Shown: positions 53,809-61,669, counted from the stretch's first letter. The stretch: 64,000 nucleotides of DNA from Bacteroidota bacterium (GCA_016178785.1 JACOSO010000074.1:1-64000), one strand, 5' to 3'. Translations and numbers: made by a program. Notes: generated by a model not told the origin, from the sequence alone.

Positions 53809-54684
53809 TTAATGGATTAATTTTCCAGCAATCTCGTGCCGAAAAGTCTCCACACACTTTCGGTCTTGCAAGGTTACATAGCACGTCTTTCCATCCTTGC
53901 CGCCAAAGGCGATATTACTGGTCTTTTTCCCTTTGAGCTGCACTTCGCGGATTAGTCTTCCTTGAGGAGAAATAATCGCCACCACACCTTTGTCATAGCG
54001 GGTTACCAAAAGATTTCCTTCACGGTCACACTTCATCCCATCAAGGCCGAAATCAGGGAAGTCAAAAAATTTCCTTTTGTTGCTCACGTTTCCTTTGTCA
54101 TCCACATCGTAGGCCCAGATTGCTCGTTGAATGCTTTCGTTGACATACAATATTTTCTCATCGGGGCTTAATTCTATGCCATTGGTGGTGCCCATGTTCT
54201 CTTCAAGCAAAGTTGTTTTACCATTCGGATCGATACGCCAAATTTTTCCGGTGTTATTTTTCCAATTTGGATCAGACGCAAACAGTTGATCTTTTTTGTT
54301 GATACAGATGTCGTTGGGTTGATCGAATAATTCACTGTGAACAAAGACTGAAACTGTTTTGGTCTTTGAATCGATTTTCAAGATGTTGTGACCTGAGAAA
54401 TCGGCAAGAAACATATTTGCTTTTTTGTCGAATTGAATGGCGTTGGCTGTGCTTCCTTCCGGCAATGTTACATACAACTCCACTTTGCCGTCCGCGTGGA
54501 CCAAACCGACCGTTCCATTCTTTTGAAAATTGACGACATACAAATTCCCTTTCTTATCAACTATCGGTCCTTCGCAGTTGGTAGTGAAGAGGTTTTCATC
54601 TGTAAGATCTTTCGCCTGGTAAAATTCCTGAGCAAAAGAATTGCAAAAAGAAACTAGGCCGATGAAAAAAAATAGTGCTCTCAT
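53809..54684 (-). CDS. SMP-30/gluconolactonase-like exported protein
   Basis: A 291-residue exported six-bladed beta-propeller. Leader RALFFFIGLVSFCNSFAQ; then FTTNCEGPIVDKKGNLYVVN with the metal-binding glutamate, FDQPNDICINKKDQLFASDP, EENMGTTNGIELSPDEKILY, and FGLDGMKCDREGNLLVT with the expected acidic ligand. The family hydrolyses sugar lactones. ATG 54684 is chosen; the longer frame overlaps the transporter gene. It overlaps the transporter stop by four bases, so lactone hydrolysis and sugar uptake are probably linked. Confidence 0.85.
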   Translation of the reverse strand: MRALFFFIGLVSFCNSFAQEFYQAKDLTDENLFTTNCEGPIVDKKGNLYVVNFQKNGTVGLVHADGKVELYVTLPEGSTANAIQFDKKANMFLADFSGHNILKIDSKTKTVSVFVHSELFDQPNDICINKKDQLFASDPNWKNNTGKIWRIDPNGKTTLLEENMGTTNGIELSPDEKILYVNESIQRAIWAYDVDDKGNVSNKRKFFDFPDFGLDGMKCDREGNLLVTRYDKGVVAIISPQGRLIREVQLKGKKTSNIAFGGKDGKTCYVTLQDRKCVETFRHEIAGKLIH

Positions 54685-55952
54685 TTTGCTATTGCTTTTC
54701 CAACATTGTGGCCTTTCATCGCATAAAATAAAATGTAGAGGTAGCAGGGCACAGTACAAATGAAGAATGCGGTTTGTGCAGGAAAAGACTTTACAAGTGC
54801 TCCATAAATCTGGGGAATAACTGCCCCACCGGCTATGCACATCACCAAAAGTGCCGAGCCAATTTTCGTAAATTTTCCGAGTCCCTCAATCGCTAAAGGA
54901 AAAATTGCAGGCCACATCAACGAATTAGCTAAGCCAGTAATGGCGATGAAGAAAATCGAAATGTAGCCATGAGTAAAAAACGCGAGGGTAACGAAGGCCA
55001 TACCCGTAATCGCACAGATTCTCAAGGCGACTTCTTGTTTAATAAATTTTGGAATGGTAATTATCCCGATGATATAACCTACCACCATCGACATCAAAGT
55101 ATAAGAAGTGAAGATTTTAGTTTCATCCAGGCTCATGCCCATCGAGCGACCATACTGCCCGATTACATCGCCAGCCATTACTTCGGCACCCACATAAACG
55201 AAAATGCACAACGCACCTAAAAGTAAATGGGGAAACTGAAGAATTGAGGTTTTTGATTTACTTCCCGAATTATCTGAAGCATCACCCCCATTGCTTTCAA
55301 TTTCAGGTAGTGCAGAAAACCAAATCATCAAGGCTAAGGCACCAAGAACAGCGGCCATTATCATATACGGAGTTATCACACGATTAGAAAGCTCCTGCAA
55401 CAATTGACTGCGGCTGGCTTCATCTGTTGCCAAGGCTACTTTCTTTTCAATTTCGCTCGCGCCCTTCAACACCACCGCACTTAAAATAATCGGGCTAAGC
55501 GCACCTGCTATTTTGTTGGATATGCCCATGATACTGATGCGCTGTGCAGCTGATTCGATCGGGCCAATGACAGAGATATACGGGTTCGATGCTGTCTGGA
55601 GAAGTGACAAACCCATTCCCTGCACAAACAATCCCGTAAGGAACAAACCGAAACTTCTTCCGCTTGCTGCCGGCAAAAAAATCAAAGCGCCAATGGCCAT
55701 CACAAAAAGGCCCAGCGCCATTCCTTTTTTATATCCCGTCACATTCAAAATGAAAGAAGACGGAATAGCCAGAAAAAAATAAGCCATGTAAAAGGCAAAG
55801 GTCACCAACAACGCTTGCCCATCTGTTTTCAGGTCGCACGCAAGTTTTAGAAATGGGATAAGCGTGCCATTCAGCCAGGTGATAAACCCAAACATGAAAA
55901 ATAGTACCCCTATGATGGCGATGGAAAGAAGGTAGTTTTTTGAAGAAGACAT
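54681..55952 (-). CDS. Sugar:H+ symporter of the FucP/GluP-type MFS family
   Basis: A 423-residue inner-membrane transporter with 12 helices. Signatures of the FucP group include LFFMFGFITWLNGTLIPFLK in helix 1, FLAIPSSFILNVTGYKKGMA, LLQTASNPYISVIGP and, late, GLANSLMWPAIFPLAIEGLG. Family members carry L-fucose, glucose, galactose or N-acetylglucosamine. It precedes the lactonase-like gene on the same strand and is divergent from the nucleotidyltransferase. Confidence 0.9.
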   Translation of the reverse strand: MSSSKNYLLSIAIIGVLFFMFGFITWLNGTLIPFLKLACDLKTDGQALLVTFAFYMAYFFLAIPSSFILNVTGYKKGMALGLFVMAIGALIFLPAASGRSFGLFLTGLFVQGMGLSLLQTASNPYISVIGPIESAAQRISIMGISNKIAGALSPIILSAVVLKGASEIEKKVALATDEASRSQLLQELSNRVITPYMIMAAVLGALALMIWFSALPEIESNGGDASDNSGSKSKTSILQFPHLLLGALCIFVYVGAEVMAGDVIGQYGRSMGMSLDETKIFTSYTLMSMVVGYIIGIITIPKFIKQEVALRICAITGMAFVTLAFFTHGYISIFFIAITGLANSLMWPAIFPLAIEGLGKFTKIGSALLVMCIAGGAVIPQIYGALVKSFPAQTAFFICTVPCYLYILFYAMKGHNVGKAIAK

Positions 55953-55981
55953 TTTCCTAACGTTTGTATGTTATAAAATTT

Positions 55982-55989
55982 TACTTTTG
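55982..55989 (+). promoter_or_regulatory. Putative -7 box (TACTTTTG) upstream of the nucleotidyltransferase gene
   Basis: TACTTTTG fits TAnnTTTG; a TTTG at 55963-55966 is 15 bases upstream, closer than the usual 19-21. The box is 55 bases before the ATG at 56045. Confidence 0.3.
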
Positions 55990-56044
55990 AACAGATTTCT
56001 ATTTTATATTTCGTTTCGATTTAACCCAAAAAATTCAAACTACA

Positions 56045-56950
56045 ATGGCTGCACAAAAAAGACTCACCTTATTAGTGCTGGCGGCAGGCATGGGCAGCCG
56101 CTACGGTGGTATTAAACAGATCGATGGCTTTGGGCCTTCGGGCGAAACCATCATGGATTATTCGCTCTTCGATGCGATCCGTGCAGGCTTTACTAAAGTG
56201 GTTTTCATTGTGCGTGATGAAATCCGCGATACAGTAGAAGAAATGTTCTTGCCCCGCCTGAGAGGCAAAGTAGATGTGGAGTTTGTCATTCAGTCGCTCG
56301 ACACATTTGTGCCAAAAGAGTATTTGAACACAGGCCGCGCCAAGCCCTGGGGCACAAGTCATGCCATGCTATGCGCCAAAGAAGTAATTAACGAACCTTT
56401 TGCCGTAATCAATGCCGATGATTTTTACGGTCTCGATGCATTTGCCGCCACCGCAGAGTTTTTCAAGAACGAAACATCAGGCGCTCATGCCATGGTGGGC
56501 TATACTTTGAAAAATGTATTATCAGATCATGGAAGTGTTTCACGCGGATGTGGCGAGCGCGATGCAAGCGGCTTTTTGAAAAGCGTTGTTGAACGGACAA
56601 CCATTGTTAGGGAGAATGGAAAAATTATATCTAAAGAAAAGGATGGAGATTTAGTGCTTGACCCTGAAACTCCAACCTCAATGAATTTTTGGGGATTTCA
56701 CCCATCGATTATGCCGTTGACCGAACAAATGTTTCATCAGTTTTTGAAAGCCAATTCGCAAAATGTGAAGTCCGAGTTTTTTATTCCCTTGGTAGTGAAT
56801 GACATGATTAAATCAAATCAGGGTAAAGTGAAAGTGATTTCGGGAGGAAGCACCTGGTTTGGCGTCACTTATAAAGAGGACAAAGAAATTGTGTCGCAAA
56901 AAATAAATCAGTTGGTCGCTGAAGGTAAATATCCCTCTAAGCTTTGGTGA
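56045..56950 (+). CDS. NDP-sugar nucleotidyltransferase
   Basis: A 301-residue cytoplasmic enzyme with the GT-A-like NTP-transferase fold. The signature loop LVLAAGMGSRYGGIKQIDGF binds the nucleotide, AVINADDFYG supplies the metal-binding acids, and YTLKNVLSDHGSVSRG follows. Large-substrate members of this set couple UTP or GTP to hexosamine-1-phosphates. The NahK-like kinase about 480 bases downstream supplies such a sugar-1-phosphate, making a two-step salvage route likely. The pair is interrupted by a toxin-antitoxin module. Confidence 0.85.
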   Translation: MAAQKRLTLLVLAAGMGSRYGGIKQIDGFGPSGETIMDYSLFDAIRAGFTKVVFIVRDEIRDTVEEMFLPRLRGKVDVEFVIQSLDTFVPKEYLNTGRAKPWGTSHAMLCAKEVINEPFAVINADDFYGLDAFAATAEFFKNETSGAHAMVGYTLKNVLSDHGSVSRGCGERDASGFLKSVVERTTIVRENGKIISKEKDGDLVLDPETPTSMNFWGFHPSIMPLTEQMFHQFLKANSQNVKSEFFIPLVVNDMIKSNQGKVKVISGGSTWFGVTYKEDKEIVSQKINQLVAEGKYPSKLW

Positions 56951-56966
56951 GGTGTTACCGAATTTT

Positions 56967-56974
56967 TAATTTTG
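56967..56974 (+). promoter_or_regulatory. Putative -7 box (TAATTTTG) of the antitoxin gene
   Basis: TAATTTTG lies four bases (AGGA) before the ATG at 56979 and 16 bases after the nucleotidyltransferase stop. It would give the toxin-antitoxin pair its own leaderless promoter. AGGA is also a potential ribosome-binding sequence, though too close to the start. Confidence 0.45.
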
Positions 56975-56978
56975 AGGA

Positions 56979-57194
56979 ATGAAAGGAATAAACTACTTGA
57001 CCAATACAAAAGGCGAAAAAACTGCCGTAGTCTTTGATCTGAAGAAATACAAAGAAGAATTGGAAGATTTTATTGATGGGCTTGAAGCTGCCTCCCGAGT
57101 AAACGAACCAGCGGTGGATTTTAAAAGAGCGGTCAATAAAATTATTAAATCAAAGTCTCCTGGTGTATCGCGTCATCATAAAAAAATCAGCTGA
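56979..57194 (+). CDS. Antitoxin of a RelE-type module
   Basis: A 71-residue acidic-then-basic protein: YLTNTKGEKTAVVFDLKKYK, a helix EELEDFIDGLEAASRV, and the tail VDFKRAVNKIIKSK. The N-terminal strand followed by a helix resembles Phd/YefM- or RelB-like antitoxins, and its place immediately before a RelE-type toxin supports this. The 3' end overlaps the toxin frame by 32 bases. It probably represses its own promoter. Confidence 0.75.
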   Translation: MKGINYLTNTKGEKTAVVFDLKKYKEELEDFIDGLEAASRVNEPAVDFKRAVNKIIKSKSPGVSRHHKKIS

Positions 57195-57417
57195 GAAAGA
57201 ATTAGCTGTTCTTCCACTAAGCGCGATTCTTGATCTTAAAGAAAAAATTATCGCCTTGGGTTCTAACCCATTTCCACATGGGTTTAAGAAACTGAAAGGG
57301 TTTCAAAATCAATACAGAATTCGCAGTGGTAATTATCGTGTCATTTATAAGATTGAGCATAAACTGTTGATTATTGAGATACTTAAGATTGGAGATCGAA
57401 AAAACATTTACGGATAG
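57163..57417 (+). CDS. RelE/ParE-family toxin
   Basis: An 84-residue toxin: YRVIIKKSAEKELAVLP at the start, NPFPHGFKKLKGFQNQYRIR and SGNYRVIYKI, EILKIGDRKNIYG at the end. The block from G-x-K-K-L-K to R-x-G-x-Y-R-V-I-Y is diagnostic of RelE-type ribosome-dependent mRNA interferases. The start is GTG 57163, needed because conserved residues begin at the second codon. It lies eight bases before the kinase gene. Confidence 0.88.
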   Translation: MYRVIIKKSAEKELAVLPLSAILDLKEKIIALGSNPFPHGFKKLKGFQNQYRIRSGNYRVIYKIEHKLLIIEILKIGDRKNIYG

Positions 57418-57425
57418 CCTTCTCC

Positions 57426-58448
57426 ATGACCAACCACGAAAAAATCCTCGCCCACTTTGGAATTAAAGGAGTTTGCTCTCCTCTCGGCTCAGGCCATATT
57501 CACAAAACCTTCAAAGTAACAGGCAAAAAGAATTTTGTTTTGCAGCGAGTGAATAAAAATGTTTTCACTCAACCTGAAATCATTGCCTCTAATAACCGCC
57601 TGGCGTTTCAATTTTTAAAGGAGCGTCATCCCGATTATTTGTTTCCTCAAACTTTGTCGGATAAAAATGGAAATGATCTTCCCTACGATGACGAAGGTTA
57701 TCCCTGGCGAATTTTCCCGATGATCGAAAACACATCCACCATTGATGAAGTTACTTCTGAACAGGAGGCGTTTGAGGCTGCCAAAGGATTCGGATCACTG
57801 ACAAAAAACCTAAATGGTGTTGATGCTTCATTGTTTAAACCAACCTTAGATCGATTTCACGATCTTGCCTGGAGGTACGAACAATTTGAAGATGCATTGC
57901 AAAAAGCAAAACCTGAAGTGGCTATTCAAGCTGAGCAAGAAATTGAGCAAGCAAAATCATTTGAATACTTAGTTGAAGAATACAATCAACTTATCAATAG
58001 TGGTCGATTAGTTTTACGGGTGATGCACAACGACACTAAAGTGAATAACATCTTGTTCGATGCTCAATCGCGCAAAGCCGCCTGTGCCATTGATCTGGAC
58101 ACACTCATGCCAGGCTATTTCATTTACGACCTTGGCGACATGGTGCGCACATTTGTGAGCCCAGTCACTGAAGAAGAGAAAGATATTTCCAAAGTTCTGT
58201 TCAGGAAAAATATTTACAGTGCACTACTGCAAGGATACTTATCCGAAATGGAAAGGGTACTTACAGCAGAGGAGAAAAAATCAATCCCTTTTGCAGGTAA
58301 GATGATGACCTACATCATGGCCTTGCGCATGCTTGCAGATTTTTTGCGTGGCAATACCTATTATCACATCACTTACCCTGAACAAAATTTAGTGCGGGCA
58401 AAGAATCAATTTCGATTGCTTGAATTGATTTGTTCAAACGTCAGTTAA
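57426..58448 (+). CDS. NahK-like N-acetylhexosamine 1-kinase (APH fold)
   Basis: A 340-residue kinase with the aminoglycoside-phosphotransferase fold. The catalytic loop VMHNDTKVNNILFD contains the base Asp, and AIDLDTLMPGYFIYDLGDMV supplies the metal-binding Asp; this extended segment is the NahK signature (DLDT-x-MPG). Such enzymes convert N-acetylhexosamines to 1-phosphates. Together with the nucleotidyltransferase it would yield NDP-hexosamine. The kinase begins nine bases after the toxin gene. Confidence 0.85.
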   Translation: MTNHEKILAHFGIKGVCSPLGSGHIHKTFKVTGKKNFVLQRVNKNVFTQPEIIASNNRLAFQFLKERHPDYLFPQTLSDKNGNDLPYDDEGYPWRIFPMIENTSTIDEVTSEQEAFEAAKGFGSLTKNLNGVDASLFKPTLDRFHDLAWRYEQFEDALQKAKPEVAIQAEQEIEQAKSFEYLVEEYNQLINSGRLVLRVMHNDTKVNNILFDAQSRKAACAIDLDTLMPGYFIYDLGDMVRTFVSPVTEEEKDISKVLFRKNIYSALLQGYLSEMERVLTAEEKKSIPFAGKMMTYIMALRMLADFLRGNTYYHITYPEQNLVRAKNQFRLLELICSNVS

Positions 58449-58523
58449 TCGTTATACGTTAATGGGTAACCCTTTATCCTTTTTACTGACCGATTAACCA
58501 ATAACGATTAACGTTTAACTGAG
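58443..58523. repeat. Intergenic word-repeat dyad, site 8
   Basis: AGTTAATCGTTATACGTTAATGG (58443-58465) faces GATTAACCAATAACGATTAACG with TTTAACT (58492-58520). The reverse complement of the right arm, beginning AGTTAAACGTTAATCGTTAT, differs from the left only at scattered bases. The word CGTTA(A) is iterated within each arm. Confidence 0.6.
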
Positions 58524-58548
58524 TGATGAACAGCTTCGTGAAATAATT

Positions 58549-58556
58549 TAACTTTG
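58549..58556 (+). promoter_or_regulatory. Putative -7 box (TAACTTTG) of the M28 gene
   Basis: TAACTTTG fits the consensus and lies 50 bases before the ATG at 58607. It gives a normal leader length, unlike the close boxes elsewhere. No -33 TTTG is present at the expected spacing. Confidence 0.4.
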
Positions 58557-58606
58557 CAACCTTTCAGAATATTCTGCGTCAAACTCCTTCAAACAAAACA
58601 TACTTC

Positions 58607-60121
58607 ATGAAAAAAACTTTTCTCGGCATTGCGTTCTTGCTTTCGCAAGCTGCATTTGCCCAAGACCAACTTGCATCACAGTATTCACAACTAATCACAA
58701 CCTCTGACTTAAAAGAAAATCTTTCAATTATCGCTTCTGATGCGCTCGAGGGTCGATACACCGGATCGCGTGGGCAAAAGATGGCAGCTGCGTTCATCGC
58801 CAACCATTTTGAATCGCTTGGTCTTGCAGCACCGGTAAATGGCTCGCACTACATGCCCATCGATCTGACATCAACAAAGACAGGAGATGTTTACATGAAA
58901 GCTGGAGTCACAAAATTTAGCAACCACAAAGAAATAGTTTACTTCGGCCAAAGTGATAGCGGGGGTGAAGTTTCTTTAGAGGCTGTGTTTGTAGGCAAAG
59001 GTACCGAGGCAGAATATGACTACCTGAACGTAAAGGACAAGGCAGCAGTGCTTTACGTTGACTCCCTTGGTTTTTCTATGTTTGGCAAAATAAGAGGAAT
59101 GGCAAAGCTTGCCCGTGATAAAGGCGCGCGCATGGTGCTCATAGCGTCAGGCGGGAAACCAGAAAAATTTCAGGCATTCGTTGACCAGGTAAAAGGATTT
59201 ACCAGTGGCGGTTCGCTTAGCTTGACGAAACCAGATCCTAATAATCCAAACAAAGGAGCATTTTACATTGACCAGTCAGTAGTTACAAAGGTCTTCAATG
59301 TTCCTTTTGAGAAAATGGTGAAAGCCACCACCGAGGATGCTGCGAAAAAACCTTTGAGCAAAATCAAGCCGAGCCGAATTGTTTATCAGGTGTCGGTGGA
59401 GATGAAAACTGTTAAATCGGAAAACATACTTGGCTATCTCGAAGGCACAGACAAAAAAGATGAAGTGATCGTGATCTCTGCTCATTTCGATCACATTGGC
59501 GTGAACCACGAAGGTGAAGGCGATAAAATCAACAATGGCGCTGACGATGACGGCTCAGGCACGGTGAGCGTTTTGCAATTAGCAAAAGCATTCGCGCAAG
59601 CAAAGAAAGAAGGCCACGGTCCGCGGAGAAGTATTCTTTTCATGACCGTGACCGGTGAGGAAGAAGGATTGTTTGGTTCCCAATATTATGTCGAGCACCC
59701 GGTATATCCATTGGCGAATACTGTTGCGGATTTGAACATCGACATGGTTGGCCGTAAAGACCCTGAGCACAATGGAAAACCCGACTATGTGTATGTGATT
59801 GGCTCCGATAAACTATCGAGCGAATTGCACGAAATCAATGAGCGCAATAATAAGACTTACACTCAACTTGAATTTGATTACACCTACAATGACGAAAATC
59901 ATCCCACCAATTTGTACAAGCGCAGTGACCATTGGAACTTCGCTAAGAACAACGTACCGATCGTTTTCTACTTTGATGGAATTCATGAAGATTATCATAA
60001 AGTGAGTGACGAAGTGAGTAAAATCGATTTTGACCTATTAGCTAAACGCGACAAGGCCGTGTTCTTCACTGCATGGGAGTTGGCCAATCGTGAAAAGAGA
60101 ATTGCAGTTGATAAGAAATAA
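58607..60121 (+). CDS. Exported M28-family zinc aminopeptidase
   Basis: A 504-residue exported metallopeptidase. Leader KKTFLGIAFLLSQAAFAQ; a PA-type insertion domain in the middle; the catalytic part has the zinc-binding series SAHFDHIGV, NNGADDDGSGT, TGEEEGLFGS (general-base Glu and ligand Glu), NIDMVGRKD and, late, a histidine near FDGIHEDYHKVSDEV. Likely periplasmic aminopeptidase for imported peptides. Single gene between two word-repeat dyads. Confidence 0.9.
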   Translation: MKKTFLGIAFLLSQAAFAQDQLASQYSQLITTSDLKENLSIIASDALEGRYTGSRGQKMAAAFIANHFESLGLAAPVNGSHYMPIDLTSTKTGDVYMKAGVTKFSNHKEIVYFGQSDSGGEVSLEAVFVGKGTEAEYDYLNVKDKAAVLYVDSLGFSMFGKIRGMAKLARDKGARMVLIASGGKPEKFQAFVDQVKGFTSGGSLSLTKPDPNNPNKGAFYIDQSVVTKVFNVPFEKMVKATTEDAAKKPLSKIKPSRIVYQVSVEMKTVKSENILGYLEGTDKKDEVIVISAHFDHIGVNHEGEGDKINNGADDDGSGTVSVLQLAKAFAQAKKEGHGPRRSILFMTVTGEEEGLFGSQYYVEHPVYPLANTVADLNIDMVGRKDPEHNGKPDYVYVIGSDKLSSELHEINERNNKTYTQLEFDYTYNDENHPTNLYKRSDHWNFAKNNVPIVFYFDGIHEDYHKVSDEVSKIDFDLLAKRDKAVFFTAWELANREKRIAVDKK

Positions 60122-60126
60122 TTGGA

Positions 60127-60190
60127 GATACGAGGTATGAAATACGGGGTACGAGTGTAAAATTCGTACTTCGTAAATCGTACTTCGTAC
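60127..60190. repeat. Intergenic word-repeat dyad, site 9
   Basis: TACGAGGTATGAAATACGGGGTACGAG (60129-60155) faces CGTACTTCGTAAATCGTACTTC with GTACC (60165-60191). The word TACGAAGTA is iterated in both arms, and the arms are imperfect reverse complements. It ends nine bases before the trmD ATG. Confidence 0.6.
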
Positions 60191-60199
60191 CTTTATTCT

Positions 60200-60877
60200 A
60201 TGCGGATTGATATAATAACCTGCCTTCCTAAACTTCTCGAGAGTCCGTTTTCAGATTCTATTTTGAAACGAGCTCAAGACAAGGGGTTAGTGCAAGTGAT
60301 GGTGCACGACCTCCGTCCATTTTCAACCAACAAACACCGTACTACCGATGATTACGCTTTTGGCGGTGGTGCAGGAATGGTGATGATGATCGAACCGATC
60401 GATCGCTGCATTTCTTCCCTCAAAGAACAACGCAGCTATGACGAAATCATTTACATGAGTCCGGATGGAGAGTTGCTTACCCAATCATTGGCCAATCAGC
60501 TCAGTATGAAAAAAAAATTAATTCTTCTTTGCGGCCATTATAAGGGAGTAGATGAGCGTGTACGTGAACACTTGATCACACGTGAAATCAGCATTGGAGA
60601 TTACGTTTTATCAGGAGGCGAACTTGCCGCTGCAGTTTTGAGTGATGCCATTATTCGATTGATACCTGGGGTATTGTCAGATGAGACCTCAGCGCTCTCG
60701 GATTCTTTTCAGGATGGACTGATTGCCCCACCGGTTTATACCCGCCCTGCCGAGTACAAGGGATGGAAAGTACCCGATGTCTTGTTGTCAGGTCATGAAG
60801 CAAAAATCAATGAATGGAGACATGATCAGGCATTAGAAAGAACAAAAAAAAGAAGACCGGAACAGATAAAAAACTAA
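60200..60877 (+). CDS. trmD: tRNA (guanine-N1)-methyltransferase
   Basis: Methylates G37 of tRNAs with GG at 36-37, preventing frameshifting. The 225-residue SPOUT-fold protein has [18 protein letters not shown] near the N-terminus and the trefoil-knot SAM site [12 protein letters not shown] followed by [16 protein letters not shown]. Full length. Usually followed by rplS; here rplS is 894 bases downstream because a toxin-antitoxin module on the opposite strand intervenes. Confidence 0.95.
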   Translation: MRIDIITCLPKLLESPFSDSILKRAQDKGLVQVMVHDLRPFSTNKHRTTDDYAFGGGAGMVMMIEPIDRCISSLKEQRSYDEIIYMSPDGELLTQSLANQLSMKKKLILLCGHYKGVDERVREHLITREISIGDYVLSGGELAAAVLSDAIIRLIPGVLSDETSALSDSFQDGLIAPPVYTRPAEYKGWKVPDVLLSGHEAKINEWRHDQALERTKKRRPEQIKN

Positions 60878-60888
60878 GGCCTTTGGAG

Positions 60889-61284
60889 TTAAGCCAATTC
60901 AAGATCGCTATGTTTAGCAATAAGCTCAAAATCCGAATCATTTTGCAGTAACTTCATTTTGTTCTTGATTGCATACCATGCTATAATGCAATCATTCGGC
61001 TTTCGTATAGTTACTCCTTTTTTACGAAGTGAACGAAAAAGTTCTGCAGCTTCCACCGCCACGTAGAGTGGATCTGATATTAAAATTTCCAGAGTCAGCA
61101 GCATCTCTTTTGTTTGCTGGAACTGAACATCACTCCTGAAGCCCTGAAGCACTTCCTGAACGATTGGTGGGCATAAACAAATCGAAGAACTTCGCAAGTG
61201 ATTTTTTAGTGTTGCTACTTGAGGTAAATCATGGTTGTTAAAAAAATCTATCCAAACCGAAGTGTCAACTAAAATTCCCCTCAT
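60889..61284 (-). CDS. VapC-type PIN-domain toxin
   Basis: A 131-residue PIN nuclease. Acidic active-site positions are seen as D7 in LVDTSVWIDFF, E44-type glutamate in VQEVLQGF, and the D pair in KPNDCIIAWYAIKNK and LLQNDSDFELIAKH. VapC toxins cleave tRNA or rRNA. Its ATG overlaps the vapB stop by four bases. Convergent with trmD, 11 bases apart. Confidence 0.88.
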   Translation of the reverse strand: MRGILVDTSVWIDFFNNHDLPQVATLKNHLRSSSICLCPPIVQEVLQGFRSDVQFQQTKEMLLTLEILISDPLYVAVEAAELFRSLRKKGVTIRKPNDCIIAWYAIKNKMKLLQNDSDFELIAKHSDLELA

Positions 61285-61481
61285 AAATATTTAGAAGTAC
61301 GCATGTCATCCAAATCCCCTTCCCATTTCACTTTGCCCTTCAACTCAAGCAGAGCTAATTGTGCCATGTGTCGGGTGTAGCGTTTAAGGGCATCTTCAAT
61401 AGCTTGCTTTTGAGTTTTTGCTTCGCTCATTTGAATGATTGCGGTAATCGCCTGCTGATCAATTTCAATGTTCGTCCTCAT
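61281..61481 (-). CDS. VapB-type antitoxin (second gene of the module)
   Basis: A 66-residue antitoxin. The N-terminal RTNIEIDQQAITAIIQMSEA and KTQKQAIEDALKRYTR form a ribbon-helix-helix; the tail LALLELKGKVKWEGDLDDMR is the VapC-binding W-x-G-D-L-x-x-M segment of this class. It overlaps vapC by four bases and is itself overlapped by a second, smaller antitoxin-like gene upstream. Confidence 0.85.
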   Translation of the reverse strand: MRTNIEIDQQAITAIIQMSEAKTQKQAIEDALKRYTRHMAQLALLELKGKVKWEGDLDDMRTSKYL

Positions 61482-61642
61482 GCTTTTTGGTTGCTCTCTT
61501 TTTTCTCGTTTGTCAGCAGATCGCGGTAAAACCGCAACGCTTTGTTTACCAACTCCTTTTTTGTCTTTATTCCGCTTAGGCGAATAGCCTTTTCCATAAC
61601 TTCATCATTGATGTCGACATTTATTTTTACCATTTTTTCCAT
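61478..61642 (-). CDS. Small ribbon-helix-helix antitoxin-like protein (first gene of the module)
   Basis: A 54-residue protein from ATG 61640-61642 to TGA 61478-61480: EKMVKINVDINDEVMEKAIR then SGIKTKKELVNKALRFYRDL. This is the same RHH layout as the following antitoxin (strand, then K/T-x-K-x-x-V/A-x-x-A-L-x-x-Y), but the tail is a short charged stretch without the W-G-D-L toxin-binding segment. It overlaps the second antitoxin by four bases (ATGA). It could be the dedicated operator-binding subunit or a duplicated antitoxin that lost its tail. Confidence 0.7.
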   Translation of the reverse strand: MEKMVKINVDINDEVMEKAIRLSGIKTKKELVNKALRFYRDLLTNEKKESNQKA

Positions 61643-61669
61643 GTGTAAATTTAATTGATTTTATACACA
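61642..61669 (-). promoter_or_regulatory. Operator-like inverted repeat at the module start
   Basis: TGTGTA (61642-61647) and TACACA (61664-61669) are inverted repeats with AT-rich imperfect extension, overlapping the start codon of the first antitoxin. Location and symmetry suit autorepression by an RHH antitoxin. Confidence 0.55.
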
